Source: Nonomuraea polychroma (GTDB taxonomy: Bacteria; Actinomycetota; Actinomycetes; Streptosporangiales; Streptosporangiaceae). Taken from it: 64,000 bases of DNA. Under the pieces are notes generated by a model. That model had not been told where the DNA came from. It did not search any database and was given only the letters and a program-made list of their open reading frames with translations. Positions 1-8,237 of this stretch are shown piece by piece. The stretch lies in the NCBI RefSeq assembly GCF_004011505.1, contig NZ_SAUN01000001.1:4340001-4404000 (forward strand), given 5' to 3'. The position numbers and the translations under genes were made by a program. How positions within the stretch are numbered: the stretch's first letter is position 1; each line of letters begins with the position of its first letter.

Positions 1-1045
1 GCGCCGTGCCGTACTGGCCGCTGCTCTGACAGTGCTCGCCGCAGCCGGATGTTCCGGCTCCGGCTCCGGTGACAAGCAGGCCGAGCAGGACACCATCGTC
101 GTCAGCACCTTCCCCTTCGGTGTGAAGGAGTTCGAGCAGGCGGTCGTCACTCCGTTCACCAAGCAGACGGGAATCAAGGTCGAACTGGACACCGGGTCCA
201 ACTCCGACCGGCTGTCGAAGCTGAAGCTCGCCAAGGGCGAGCCGGACGCGGACGTGGTGCTGATCTCCGACTACTTCGCCGCACTCGGGCAGAAGGACGG
301 CCTCTTCCAGAAGGTCGACGTGCCCAACATCAAGGAACTCGCGCCGTTCGCGACCGAGGGCGCCTACGAGGGGCCGGCCTACACGCACCAGCTCAACGGG
401 ATCATCTACAACACGGGCAAGCTCAGCCAGAAGCAGGCCGCCGACTGGGAGCTGTTCGCGAACGCGGCGAACAAGGGAAAGGTCGCGCTCCCCGATATTT
501 CGGTGACCGCCGGACAACTCATGATCTCGGGCGTGGGTGAGTCGTACGGCAAGGGCCCCTACGACATCGACACCTCGTTGAAGACCCTGGCCGGCTGGGC
601 GCCGAACGTCCTGCAGTTCTACACCTCCTCGACCGAGGTCACGAACCTGCTGACCCAAGGCGAGATCGTCGCTGCCGACGCGCTGAGCGGCTTCGCCACC
701 AAGCTGGTCACCTCGGGCGAGCCGATCGCCTGGACGGCTCCCGCCAAGGGCCGCTACATGGCGACCAACCGGGCGATGATCCCCAAGGGCGCGCGCAACC
801 AGCAGGGAGCGGCGAAGTTCATCGACTACCTGCTGTCGGCCGAGGCGCAGAGCGCCATGGCGAAAGCTGTCGGTGACCTGCCCACGAACCCGAAGGCCGA
901 GGTCCCGGCCGACATCGCCAAGGTGACGGGCGAGGCGGCGAAGGACCCCGTGGCCGCGGGGTTCAAGACCCTCGACCCCGCCCAGCTCGTCGACACCCGC
1001 GCCGCCTGGGTCGACCGCTTCACCCGCGAGGTGGCCGGCAAGTGA
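1..1045 (+). CDS. ABC transporter solute-binding lipoprotein, 5' end outside the window
   Basis: The reading frame is open from base 2, so the true start lies upstream of the window; the GTG at 32 is internal. The visible N-terminus has two arginines, a hydrophobic stretch and a lipobox ending AAAGCS, so this is a secreted lipoprotein anchored on the outer face of the membrane. About 335 residues of a type-2 periplasmic-binding fold follow, of the kind that binds polyamines, iron or similar small ligands (PotD/AfuA-like look). The ligand is not readable from the sequence. The stop overlaps the next gene by four bases (GTGA), so the two are translationally coupled. Permease genes, if present, are upstream. 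Confidence 0.8.
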   Translation, partial: RRAVLAAALTVLAAAGCSGSGSGDKQAEQDTIVVSTFPFGVKEFEQAVVTPFTKQTGIKVELDTGSNSDRLSKLKLAKGEPDADVVLISDYFAALGQKDGLFQKVDVPNIKELAPFATEGAYEGPAYTHQLNGIIYNTGKLSQKQAADWELFANAANKGKVALPDISVTAGQLMISGVGESYGKGPYDIDTSLKTLAGWAPNVLQFYTSSTEVTNLLTQGEIVAADALSGFATKLVTSGEPIAWTAPAKGRYMATNRAMIPKGARNQQGAAKFIDYLLSAEAQSAMAKAVGDLPTNPKAEVPADIAKVTGEAAKDPVAAGFKTLDPAQLVDTRAAWVDRFTREVAGK

Positions 1046-2115
1046 ACCTCGACCTGATGCCCAAGGTCGATCTGCACTGCCACCTCATCGGCACCGTGCG
1101 CGCCTCGACCTTCGCCGAGCTGGCCAAACGGGAGGGGCTCGACCTGCCCGACACGCCCGAGCGGATCTACGCGGATGTGAACTCGCTTCCGCCGGACCCG
1201 GCGCTCTACCTGAACACCCGGATCCCGGTTCCGCAGGGCAGGAGCGCGGACGAGCCCCAGACCTCCTACTCGCTGTTCCAGGTGTCCTCGTGGGTCGTCC
1301 AGGTCCTGCGCGACCCTGACGATCTCACCCGAATCACCTATGAGGCCTTCGAGGACGCCCACCGGACCAGCGCGACCAGGCATCTCGAGCTCTCCTTCGA
1401 CGCGCTGACCGAACATCAGGAGAAGCTGGGCTACGCCACGGTGATCGAGGCGTACGCCGAGGGCATCAGGATGGCAGAACGCGACTTCGGCATGTCGGGC
1501 AGGCTCATCGCGGCCATCGACCGGAGCAAGTCGGGTGAGGAGGCGCTCGCCTGGATACGTACGGTTGTGGACAACCCGCACGACTACGTGGCGGGGATCG
1601 GGCTGGACAACCTGGAGACCGCCGGGCCGCCCGAGCGGTTCGCGGCCGCCTTCCGGCTCGCCGGTGAGGCCGGGCTCCGCCGCACTGCTCATTCCTCCGA
1701 GCACGCGCCCGTCGCCGCCAACACGATCACCTGCCTCGACGTACTCGGGTGCGACCGGATCGACCACGGCTACTTCGTACTCGAGGACGACGAGGTGGTC
1801 GCCAGGGTCAGGGACGAGCAGATCCCGTTCACGGTCATCTCGACCACCTCGCGGCGCTCGTGGCGGCCGTGGCGGCGGGCGTCGATCGCGGCGATGCTCG
1901 AGGCCGGGCTCAACGTCATTCCCGCTTCCGACGACCCCGGGATGTTCCCGACGTCGCTGGCGAACGAGTATCGGATCCTCTCCGATCAGCTCGCTGTAGA
2001 AGATGCGCGGTTGCGTGCGATGGCGCTGGCCGGGGTGGAGGCGTGTTGGCTGCCGGAGCCCGAGAAGGACGCGCTGCGCACGCGCTTTGAGAGCGAACTC
2101 GCGAACATGGCGTAG
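1042..2115 (+). CDS. adenosine deaminase-family metal-dependent hydrolase
   Basis: This 357-residue protein belongs to the adenosine deaminase / amidohydrolase superfamily, cytoplasmic Zn enzymes that deaminate adenosine, adenine or related compounds. Family hallmarks are visible: DLHCHL near residue 10 (two metal-binding His), HSSEH around residue 217 (metal His and catalytic Glu), RIDHGY (catalytic His) and a late SDDPGMF (metal Asp pair). The usual HLxG(S/T) at the first motif reads HLIGTV, and the central region is diverged, so the substrate need not be adenosine. The GTG start overlaps the stop of the solute-binding gene, suggesting the importer feeds this enzyme. Length fits the family. 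Confidence 0.8.
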   Translation: MNLDLMPKVDLHCHLIGTVRASTFAELAKREGLDLPDTPERIYADVNSLPPDPALYLNTRIPVPQGRSADEPQTSYSLFQVSSWVVQVLRDPDDLTRITYEAFEDAHRTSATRHLELSFDALTEHQEKLGYATVIEAYAEGIRMAERDFGMSGRLIAAIDRSKSGEEALAWIRTVVDNPHDYVAGIGLDNLETAGPPERFAAAFRLAGEAGLRRTAHSSEHAPVAANTITCLDVLGCDRIDHGYFVLEDDEVVARVRDEQIPFTVISTTSRRSWRPWRRASIAAMLEAGLNVIPASDDPGMFPTSLANEYRILSDQLAVEDARLRAMALAGVEACWLPEPEKDALRTRFESELANMA

Positions 2116-2233
2116 TCGGGGCGGCCCCACCCCCTGCCGCGATGAGTTCCGGCCGGGTCGCGGGTCTGTTGTGGTAACCGTCGTAGGACGCGTCGTACGA
2201 CGCTGCCCGGCACGAGACACCACGGAGGACACC

Positions 2234-3016
2234 ATGACGACCACGCCGGACGACCCGACCACCGCGCTGCCCGGCCGCCCGCCCGTCGTCGACCTCGCCA
2301 CCTGGCAGGCCGCCCGTGACGAGCTCCTGGTCCGCGAGAAGGCCCACACCCGCGAGGGCGACGCCATCGCCGCGGCCCGCCGCCGGCTGCCGATGGTGGA
2401 GCTCGACGGGACGGTCGAGGTCGTCGGACCCGACGGCCCGGTCCCGTTCCTGGACCTGTTCCAGGGCCGCGACGAGCTCGTGGTCTACAAGCACATGTGG
2501 TACGACGGCGCGCCGCACCAGGGGCAGTGCGAGGGCTGCACCACCACGGCCTGGCACCTGAAGGACGCCGTCTACCTCAATGCCCGCGGCGTCTCCTTCG
2601 CCATCCTGACCACGGGCCGCTGGGACGAGGTGTCCTCCTACGTCGAGTTCATGGGCTACACCCAGCCCTGGTACTCGGTACGCGACGTGGACGCGCCGGT
2701 CGGCGGCAGCATGGGGTACGTCACCTGCTTCCTGCGCGACGGCGAGCGCGTGTTCCTCACCTACTCCACGACGGGCCGTGGCAACGAGCGGGTCAACGGG
2801 TCCTTGGGCCTGCTCGACATGACGCCCTACGGCCGCGGTGAGGCGTGGGAGGACAACCCCGAGGGCTGGCCCGAGGGGCGCAGCCCGTGCTGGTCTTGGC
2901 GCTCGGACGCGGACGGGAACGCCACCTGGGGCCCGACCAGCCGCCCCGTACCGCAGTGGACCCGCCCCGGCGCGACCCCCGTGGAGACTCTCGGCCGGCA
3001 CGGCCACCACCACTGA
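2234..3016 (+). CDS. DUF899 family thioredoxin-fold protein
   Basis: A 260-residue protein of the DUF899 family, distantly related to thioredoxin-fold proteins. No catalytic function is established for the family. A CEGC dicysteine motif lies near residue 100, where a redox-active CxxC would be expected, followed by the typical segments around FMGYTQPWYSV and a tryptophan-rich C-terminus. The ATG at 2234 is chosen because GGAGG sits 6 bases upstream; the frame is open further upstream but that part is the antisense of nothing useful and lacks a ribosome site. It stands alone between the deaminase gene and the convergent ChbG gene. Confidence 0.75.
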   Translation: MTTTPDDPTTALPGRPPVVDLATWQAARDELLVREKAHTREGDAIAAARRRLPMVELDGTVEVVGPDGPVPFLDLFQGRDELVVYKHMWYDGAPHQGQCEGCTTTAWHLKDAVYLNARGVSFAILTTGRWDEVSSYVEFMGYTQPWYSVRDVDAPVGGSMGYVTCFLRDGERVFLTYSTTGRGNERVNGSLGLLDMTPYGRGEAWEDNPEGWPEGRSPCWSWRSDADGNATWGPTSRPVPQWTRPGATPVETLGRHGHHH

Positions 3017-3073
3017 CGCGCCTTCGTCGACAGCCCATCCACGAGCCGCCCGCTCCCCCAGATCGAACAGAGG

Positions 3074-3904
3074 TCAGGCCCACCAGTCTCCGACGACCTC
3101 GACGCCCTCGCTCTCGAGGGCGTCGTGCCACGCCGGGTCACGCAGCAGCCGCGCCTCCCAGGTACGCACGATGCCGTCCGGTCCCGTGACCGCGTCCTCG
3201 CAGGACGGGTGCAGGAACAACTCGCTCGTGCCCTCGGGAAGGGCTGCGAGCCGGCGGAGGTAATCGTCCCGCAGTCGCTCGTAGGAACCGAGCTCCTGTG
3301 CCCTCCGCCGGTTGGTCGCGATCGTCTGCGGGATGGACACGCCGAGTGCGTCGGCGAGGGCGACGGCGCGCTCGTGCGCTGCCGCGAGCTGCGGCGGGAG
3401 CGGCCCGCCGAAGTACGGCGCCGGGTCCCGGGGCAGCCGGAAGGCAAGGCCGTGGCGCGCACACCACTCGAGCGCCTCGGCGAGCCACGATCTGCCGTGC
3501 AGGCCGTAGAGGGTGCCGGCGTGGGAGTCGGCCGCCTCGGGCACAAGGCCCCGGTCGCACATCCAGTGCAGCTGTGCGTCCGCCTCCCGAATGACATCCT
3601 GGGCCTCGCCGCGGGCTCCGAGCGCCAGCGGATCGTCGCTGAGTGTCCCGTCCGGATCGACGAGGCTCGCCGCGCCGTTGAGGGGCCGCCAGCGCGGGAC
3701 GCCGCGCTCGCTCGTGAGCGTCACATGCAGCCGCGGCACGACGCCGAGCTCCCCGACCCGGCGCACGACGTCTTCCGCGGCCGGCGAGACGCAGATGAGC
3801 GTCGTCGCGGAAACATGTCCCTCGGCGAGCAGTGCGAGGATGACCTCCGTCGTCCCGGGTTCCCGGCCGAGATCGTCGGCCGTGATCACGACGCGACGGG
3901 TCAT
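3074..3904 (-). CDS. YdjC/ChbG family carbohydrate deacetylase
   Basis: A 276-residue member of the YdjC/ChbG family, Mg/Zn-dependent enzymes that remove N-acetyl groups from chito-oligosaccharides or related sugars. The diagnostic ITADDLG is at residues 7-13 (metal-binding Asp), LHVTLT near residue 58 supplies a metal-binding His, and DSHAGT near residue 125 the third ligand. Length fits the family. It overlaps the upstream transporter by four bases (ATGA), so the pair looks like an import-and-deacetylate unit for an acetylated glycoside. The exact sugar is not readable. Confidence 0.85.
   Translation of the reverse strand: MTRRVVITADDLGREPGTTEVILALLAEGHVSATTLICVSPAAEDVVRRVGELGVVPRLHVTLTSERGVPRWRPLNGAASLVDPDGTLSDDPLALGARGEAQDVIREADAQLHWMCDRGLVPEAADSHAGTLYGLHGRSWLAEALEWCARHGLAFRLPRDPAPYFGGPLPPQLAAAHERAVALADALGVSIPQTIATNRRRAQELGSYERLRDDYLRRLAALPEGTSELFLHPSCEDAVTGPDGIVRTWEARLLRDPAWHDALESEGVEVVGDWWA
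3101..3124. terminator. possible bidirectional hairpin in the tail of the ChbG gene
   Basis: GACGCCCTCG and CGAGGGCGTC form a perfect 10-bp stem with a CTCT loop. It lies 85 bases after the DUF899 stop and inside the last codons of the convergent deacetylase gene. It has no T tract, which is common for actinobacterial terminators. It could stop transcription from the plus-strand gene; this is an inference from structure only. Confidence 0.35.
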
Positions 3905-5292
3905 CGGGGTCGCTCCACGGCGGACTCGTCCACGGGACCGGGGGGCGGCGGCTCGACCGGCTCAGCCGCCTCAGGCGGCGTCTCGATCGGGACGGAGATG
4001 AGCCGGGCCGCGACCGCGCCGATCGTCGTCAGCACGAACGGGTACACGCATAAGTACACCCGGAACGCGAGCCCGGGATCGGCGCCGGGGTCGGCGCCCG
4101 AGTTGTAGCCGAAGAACACGCCCAGCGACGTGAGCGCGAGTCCGGTCACGATCCCGTTGAGCCGGCCGAAGAAGCCGAACGCGGACAGGAAGAGCCCTTC
4201 CCGGTGCTCCCCGTTGCGCGCCGCGTCGGCGTCCAGCACACGCGCGACGATGAGGTCGTTCGTCGCGAGCATTCCCGACCACCCGGCCCCGACGACCACC
4301 CCCGCGGCGATCGCGGTGACGAGGTCGGTGGCGAAGAACAAGGCTGCGAAACCGGCCGCGAGCACCGCGAAGGCGAGCCGCCAGGTCCACAGGGCGCCGC
4401 GGCGTGCGACGACGCGCGTCCACACCACGAGTCCGCCCGCCGAGACGAGGATGACGATGCCCTGAAGGTAGAGAGCGTTTCCGACCGGGAGCCCGAGCGA
4501 GTAGCGGACGTAGAGCTGGATGCCCGAGAGCACGAGCGCCATGGCTATCCCGTAACAGGCGCCGGTGAGCCCGACCGTCCAGAACATCGGATTGCGCACG
4601 ATCGACCACACGCTACGCAGCAGCGGCGGCCGCTCGCGCGTCGAGTAACGGGGGTTCTCGCGCATTCCGAGCGCCATGAACACGATCACGACGAGCGCGA
4701 CCGCGCCATAGATGATGGCTGTGATCTGGAAGCCCTGGGTGGACTCCTCTGTGCCGAACACGTCCGTCGTGAGCACCGGGGTGACCGCGAGCGAGATCAC
4801 GAGCGCCACGAGCTGGAAGCCCTGGCGCAGACCGTTGGCCACGGCGCGGTCGCGCTCCCGCGGGTACAGCTCGGGGAGCAGCGCGCCGTAGTTGGCGTTG
4901 AGCATCGAGTCGAACGCCTCACACAGGATCGCGAACACCGCGAACCAGAGCACGAGGCCGATGCCCTGCAAAGAGGTCGGCGCGGAGAAGAATGCGATCA
5001 TGCAGGCCGCGAGCATCGGCGCGCCGACGAGCAGCCACGGCCGGCGCCGGCCGAACCGGCTCCGGGTGCGGTCGGACAGGTGGCCGAGCAGCGGGTTGTC
5101 GAGCGCGTCGATGACCGCGTACATCACCATGACCACGCCGTAAGCGCGAACGTCGAGCCCGAGAATGTCGACGTAGAAGAGGATCATCGATCCCTTGATC
5201 ATGTTGATCGGGATGGAAGTGCCGAACATCCCGATGGCGTAGCGCCACGCGGGAGTCCGCCCCGGGCCGGAGGCCGTACCGGGCTGGGACAC
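3901..5292 (-). CDS. GPH-type (MelB-like) sugar:cation symporter of the MFS
   Basis: About 463 residues with roughly twelve hydrophobic segments. The N-terminal pattern MIKGSMILFYV, then a conserved DALDNPLLGHLSDRTRSR loop with RRRPW, is typical of glycoside-pentoside-hexuronide symporters such as MelB. I chose the GTG at 5292 because GGAAGG lies 7-8 bases upstream; the open frame continues upstream to 5448 with non-protein-like sequence. It precedes and overlaps the ChbG-type deacetylase gene, so it probably imports the substrate of that enzyme. The C-terminus is a proline-rich cytoplasmic tail. Confidence 0.82.
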   Translation of the reverse strand: MSQPGTASGPGRTPAWRYAIGMFGTSIPINMIKGSMILFYVDILGLDVRAYGVVMVMYAVIDALDNPLLGHLSDRTRSRFGRRRPWLLVGAPMLAACMIAFFSAPTSLQGIGLVLWFAVFAILCEAFDSMLNANYGALLPELYPRERDRAVANGLRQGFQLVALVISLAVTPVLTTDVFGTEESTQGFQITAIIYGAVALVVIVFMALGMRENPRYSTRERPPLLRSVWSIVRNPMFWTVGLTGACYGIAMALVLSGIQLYVRYSLGLPVGNALYLQGIVILVSAGGLVVWTRVVARRGALWTWRLAFAVLAAGFAALFFATDLVTAIAAGVVVGAGWSGMLATNDLIVARVLDADAARNGEHREGLFLSAFGFFGRLNGIVTGLALTSLGVFFGYNSGADPGADPGLAFRVYLCVYPFVLTTIGAVAARLISVPIETPPEAAEPVEPPPPGPVDESAVERPR

Positions 5293-5457
5293 GCGATCAC
5301 CTTCCTTGCTGAAGCCGACGCTGTGCGCGGCGTTACCTTCGCACTCGAAGGAGAACAGCGGGTGAAGCGGAGTCGTGCCGCGCCGGACGTCGACTGCCGG
5401 TCCGGTGTCAGTGATGCTGGTCTGCGATCCCCGGCACGTCAAGAACATGCCTGGTGG

Positions 5458-6136
5458 TCACCAGGCTGCGCGCGGCGAGGCGCCCTCACACGGACGCTCG
5501 TCGACGGTGATCGGCACCGAGGTGACCGCGCCGTCGGCCAGGCCGACCCGGTAGGCGCGCCACTCGTGGACGTACAGGAGGTGCTCGCCGGTCCCGTCGA
5601 CGCTGAAGCGAAGGCTCAGCGAGGCGCCGGGCGGCGGTTCCGGCCGGGCCAGGACCTGCGCCGGCCCGCCCGCCACGGGGACGCGTTCGACGGTGTGCCC
5701 AGACGCGTAGATCAGCGCGCTGCCGTCAGGGGTGTGGGCCACCGAATGGATCGGCATGACGCCCGTGGCGTTCTTGATGATCCGGGACGCGGCGCCGTCC
5801 GGGTCGGTGCCCAGGCGGGCGAGGTCGAGCAAGGCGACGGCCCGGCCACCCAGCACGAAGCCGAGCGAGCGGCCGTCCGGGGCCCAGGAAAGGCCGCTCA
5901 CCATCGAGTGCGTCAAACGTCCTCCAGTCCCGGCGCCGGCCGGTGGCGACGTCGAGGACGGATATCTTGGCGCCACCTCCGATGAGCGGCGTGGCGTAGG
6001 CCAGCCGGGTGCCGTCGGCGCTGAGGGCGAGGTCGGAGACCACCCTGAGGTCGTCGGGATCGGTCTGCGTGACAGGCACCGGCTTCTCGGGCGGGCGTTC
6101 ATGACGGCGGCTGGACGGCCGTGAGGGACTCGGCAT
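5458..6136 (-). pseudogene. frameshifted WD40/PD40-like beta-propeller protein
   Basis: Two reading frames together make one protein of about 220 residues. The first frame, from ATG 6136, gives a propeller blade (SDLALSADGTRLAYATP, then a VLDVATG strand). After about position 5910-5922 the similarity continues in the next frame (SGLSWAPDGRSLGF, then HTPDGSALIYASG and FSVDGTGEHLLYV). Each has the SPDG-like turn of TolB/WD40 repeats. A single-base indel would restore the frame. Three to four blades are fewer than a full propeller, so the gene may also be truncated. It could be a sequencing error rather than real decay. Confidence 0.6.
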
Positions 6137-6169
6137 GACGGACGGGCACGGAATCGACATGTGGCGGCA

Positions 6170-7318
6170 ATGGTGAAGATCACCAGGATCGAGACGTTCC
6201 TCGTGCCACCGCGGTGGCTGTTCTGCCGGGTCGAGACCGGCGACGGCGTGGCCGGCTGGGGCGAGCCGATCGTGGAGGGCCGCGCCGAGCCGGTCCGCGC
6301 CGCCGTTCACGTGCTGGCGGAGTACCTGATCGGGCGGGACCCGCTGCGCATCGAAGATCACTGGCAGGTCATGGCGAACGGCGGGTTCTACCGGGGCGGC
6401 CCGGTGCGCTCCAGCGCCTTGGCAGGCCTCGACCAGGCGCTGTGGGACATCGCGGGCAAGGCCTACGGCGCGCCGGTCCACGCGTTGCTCGGCGGGCCCG
6501 TACGGGATCGGGTCCGCGTGTATTCGTGGGTCGGCGGCGACGAGCCCGCCGAACTCGCCGAGGGCATCGGCGCCAGGCTCGAAGCCGGGTTCACCGCCGT
6601 CAAGATGAACGCCTCCGGTCGCATGCCCGCCCTCGCCACCGCCGCCGACATCGCGGGCGTGGTGGAACGGGTGGCGCTGGCCAGGGAGATCCTGGGCTCT
6701 GCCCGTGACCTGGCGGTGGACTTCCACGGCCGGGTCAGCGCGGCGGACGCCCGGCGGATCCTGCCGCTCATCGCGGAGTTCCAGCCGATGTTCGCCGAGG
6801 AGCCGGTGCTGCCGGACCGCCCGCACCTGTTGCCCGGCGTGGTGGCCGCCAGCAGCGTCCCGGTCGCCACCGGGGAGCGGCTGTACTCGCGGTGGGACTT
6901 CCGGGCCGCGCTGGAGGCGGGAGTGGCCGTGGTGCAGCCCGACCTGTCCCACGCCGGCGGCATCTCCGAGACGCGGCGGATCGCCGCACTCGCCGAGGTG
7001 TGGGACGCCAAGCTCGCCCCGCACTGCCCACTCGGCCCGCTCGCCCTCGCGGCCAGCCTCCAGGTCGCCTTCGCCACACCGAACTTCCTGATCCAGGAAC
7101 AGTCCATCGGCCTGCACTACAACGGGGGCGCGGACTTGCTCGACTACGTGGCCGACCCGGCCGTGTTCCGCTTCACCGACGGGTACGTCTCCCGTCCGGA
7201 GGCGCCCGGGCTCGGGGTGGAGATCGACGAGGCCGCAGTCAGGCGCGCCGACCAGGCGGGACACGCATGGCGCAACCCGATCTGGCGGCACGACGACGGT
7301 GGGCCGGCCGAGTGGTGA
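6170..7318 (+). CDS. mandelate racemase/muconate lactonizing enzyme family, galactonate dehydratase-like
   Basis: A 382-residue enolase-superfamily acid-sugar dehydratase. The N-terminal capping domain (KITRIETFLVPPRW) is followed by a TIM barrel with metal ligands in VDFHG (residue about 185), AEEPV (about 211) and TGERLYSRWDF (about 237). The late segment LAPHCPLGPLALAASLQ resembles D-galactonate dehydratases (DgoD), where the His is catalytic. It likely dehydrates an aldonate such as galactonate to the 2-keto-3-deoxy acid. ATG 6170 is preferred to GTG 6161; neither has a strong ribosome site. It overlaps the next gene by four bases. Confidence 0.8.
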   Translation: MVKITRIETFLVPPRWLFCRVETGDGVAGWGEPIVEGRAEPVRAAVHVLAEYLIGRDPLRIEDHWQVMANGGFYRGGPVRSSALAGLDQALWDIAGKAYGAPVHALLGGPVRDRVRVYSWVGGDEPAELAEGIGARLEAGFTAVKMNASGRMPALATAADIAGVVERVALAREILGSARDLAVDFHGRVSAADARRILPLIAEFQPMFAEEPVLPDRPHLLPGVVAASSVPVATGERLYSRWDFRAALEAGVAVVQPDLSHAGGISETRRIAALAEVWDAKLAPHCPLGPLALAASLQVAFATPNFLIQEQSIGLHYNGGADLLDYVADPAVFRFTDGYVSRPEAPGLGVEIDEAAVRRADQAGHAWRNPIWRHDDGGPAEW

Positions 7319-8133
7319 TTCCCCTGTCGGCGCGCTTCGACCTCGCCCGGGGAGGCCGGTGGACGTCGTTGTCCGGAGGCGGCCGCGAATGGTTGTGGTC
7401 ACGGCCCGATCCCGCCAGGTCCGCGGTCGTCCCGGGATCGGCGTTCGTCGACGTCGGCGGTCTCGAAGAGTGCGTGCCCACGGTCCGTGGGCTGCCCGAC
7501 CACGGTGACGCGTGGAGCCGCCCCTGGACGGGCGCCCCGGCCCGGAGCACGGTGAGCTGCGACGGATTCGAGCTGACCCGTACGATCGGCGACGAGGCCG
7601 GGGCGCTGGTGGCGACCTACCGGCTGAGCGCCGACCCGGGGTTCAGGTTCCTCTGGGCCGCTCACGCGCTGCTCGACCTCAGTGAGAAGGCGCGGCTCGT
7701 CGCTCCGGACGGAACGCCTGTGCGGATCTTCCCCGAGGCGGCAGTGCTGCTGGGTTCCGCCTGGCCGTACGGCGCCGCCCACCTGGACGGACGCTGGCCC
7801 GCGCCGTTCGGTCTCGAACTCGACCGGTTCGGCCCCGACGACGGCACGGCCGTGGGCGCCGTGCTGCGGTGCGCCGCCGTGCGGGTGGAGGACCAGGCCG
7901 ACGTCCTCGACCTGCGGCTGGAAGCACCACCGGGAGTCCCCGTCAGTACCGCCCTGTGGCGTAATCTCGGCGGCTTTCCCGAACACGCGCCCTATCGCAG
8001 CGTCGGGGTGGAACCCATGCTCGGAGCCGTGTTCGACCTGGCGGAAGCCGGCCCCGGTGAGGCGGCGGTCGTCTCCTCGTCCGGTGACCTGACCTGGCGG
8101 CTCGTGGTGGCCGCGGAACGGATGAGCCGCTGA
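7315..8133 (+). CDS. aldose 1-epimerase (mutarotase)-like protein
   Basis: A 272-residue protein with the galactose-mutarotase-like beta-sandwich look: an acidic-aromatic N-terminus, GDAWSRPW, a strand with RFLWAAHALLDL and a C-terminal GVEPMLG. Canonical mutarotase catalytic residues are not all obvious, so substrate and activity are uncertain. GTG 7315 overlaps the stop of the dehydratase gene (GTGA), so it is the second gene of that operon and probably handles the anomeric form of the same sugar acid or its precursor. Confidence 0.65.
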   Translation: MIPLSARFDLARGGRWTSLSGGGREWLWSRPDPARSAVVPGSAFVDVGGLEECVPTVRGLPDHGDAWSRPWTGAPARSTVSCDGFELTRTIGDEAGALVATYRLSADPGFRFLWAAHALLDLSEKARLVAPDGTPVRIFPEAAVLLGSAWPYGAAHLDGRWPAPFGLELDRFGPDDGTAVGAVLRCAAVRVEDQADVLDLRLEAPPGVPVSTALWRNLGGFPEHAPYRSVGVEPMLGAVFDLAEAGPGEAAVVSSSGDLTWRLVVAAERMSR

Positions 8134-8169
8134 CCGCACCCCGCGCGTGGACGGCCATCCAGTGGCAAG

Positions 8170-8196
8170 TGTCACATATCGCCGCACCATCCGGTC
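8170..8196 (+). promoter_or_regulatory. SigJ/ECF41-type promoter, site A
   Basis: TGTCACA, 14 bases, CCGGTC. It ends 41 bases before the cytochrome b start. It is one of ten matching sites in the window. The pattern agrees with the published GTCACA-N16-CGTC type promoter of SigJ/ECF41 sigma factors when the last four bases are read as GGTC. Confidence 0.6.
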
Positions 8197-8237
8197 GTTG
8201 GTTGCGACAATGCAACCGAGCCGGGTGCGGGGTGACG

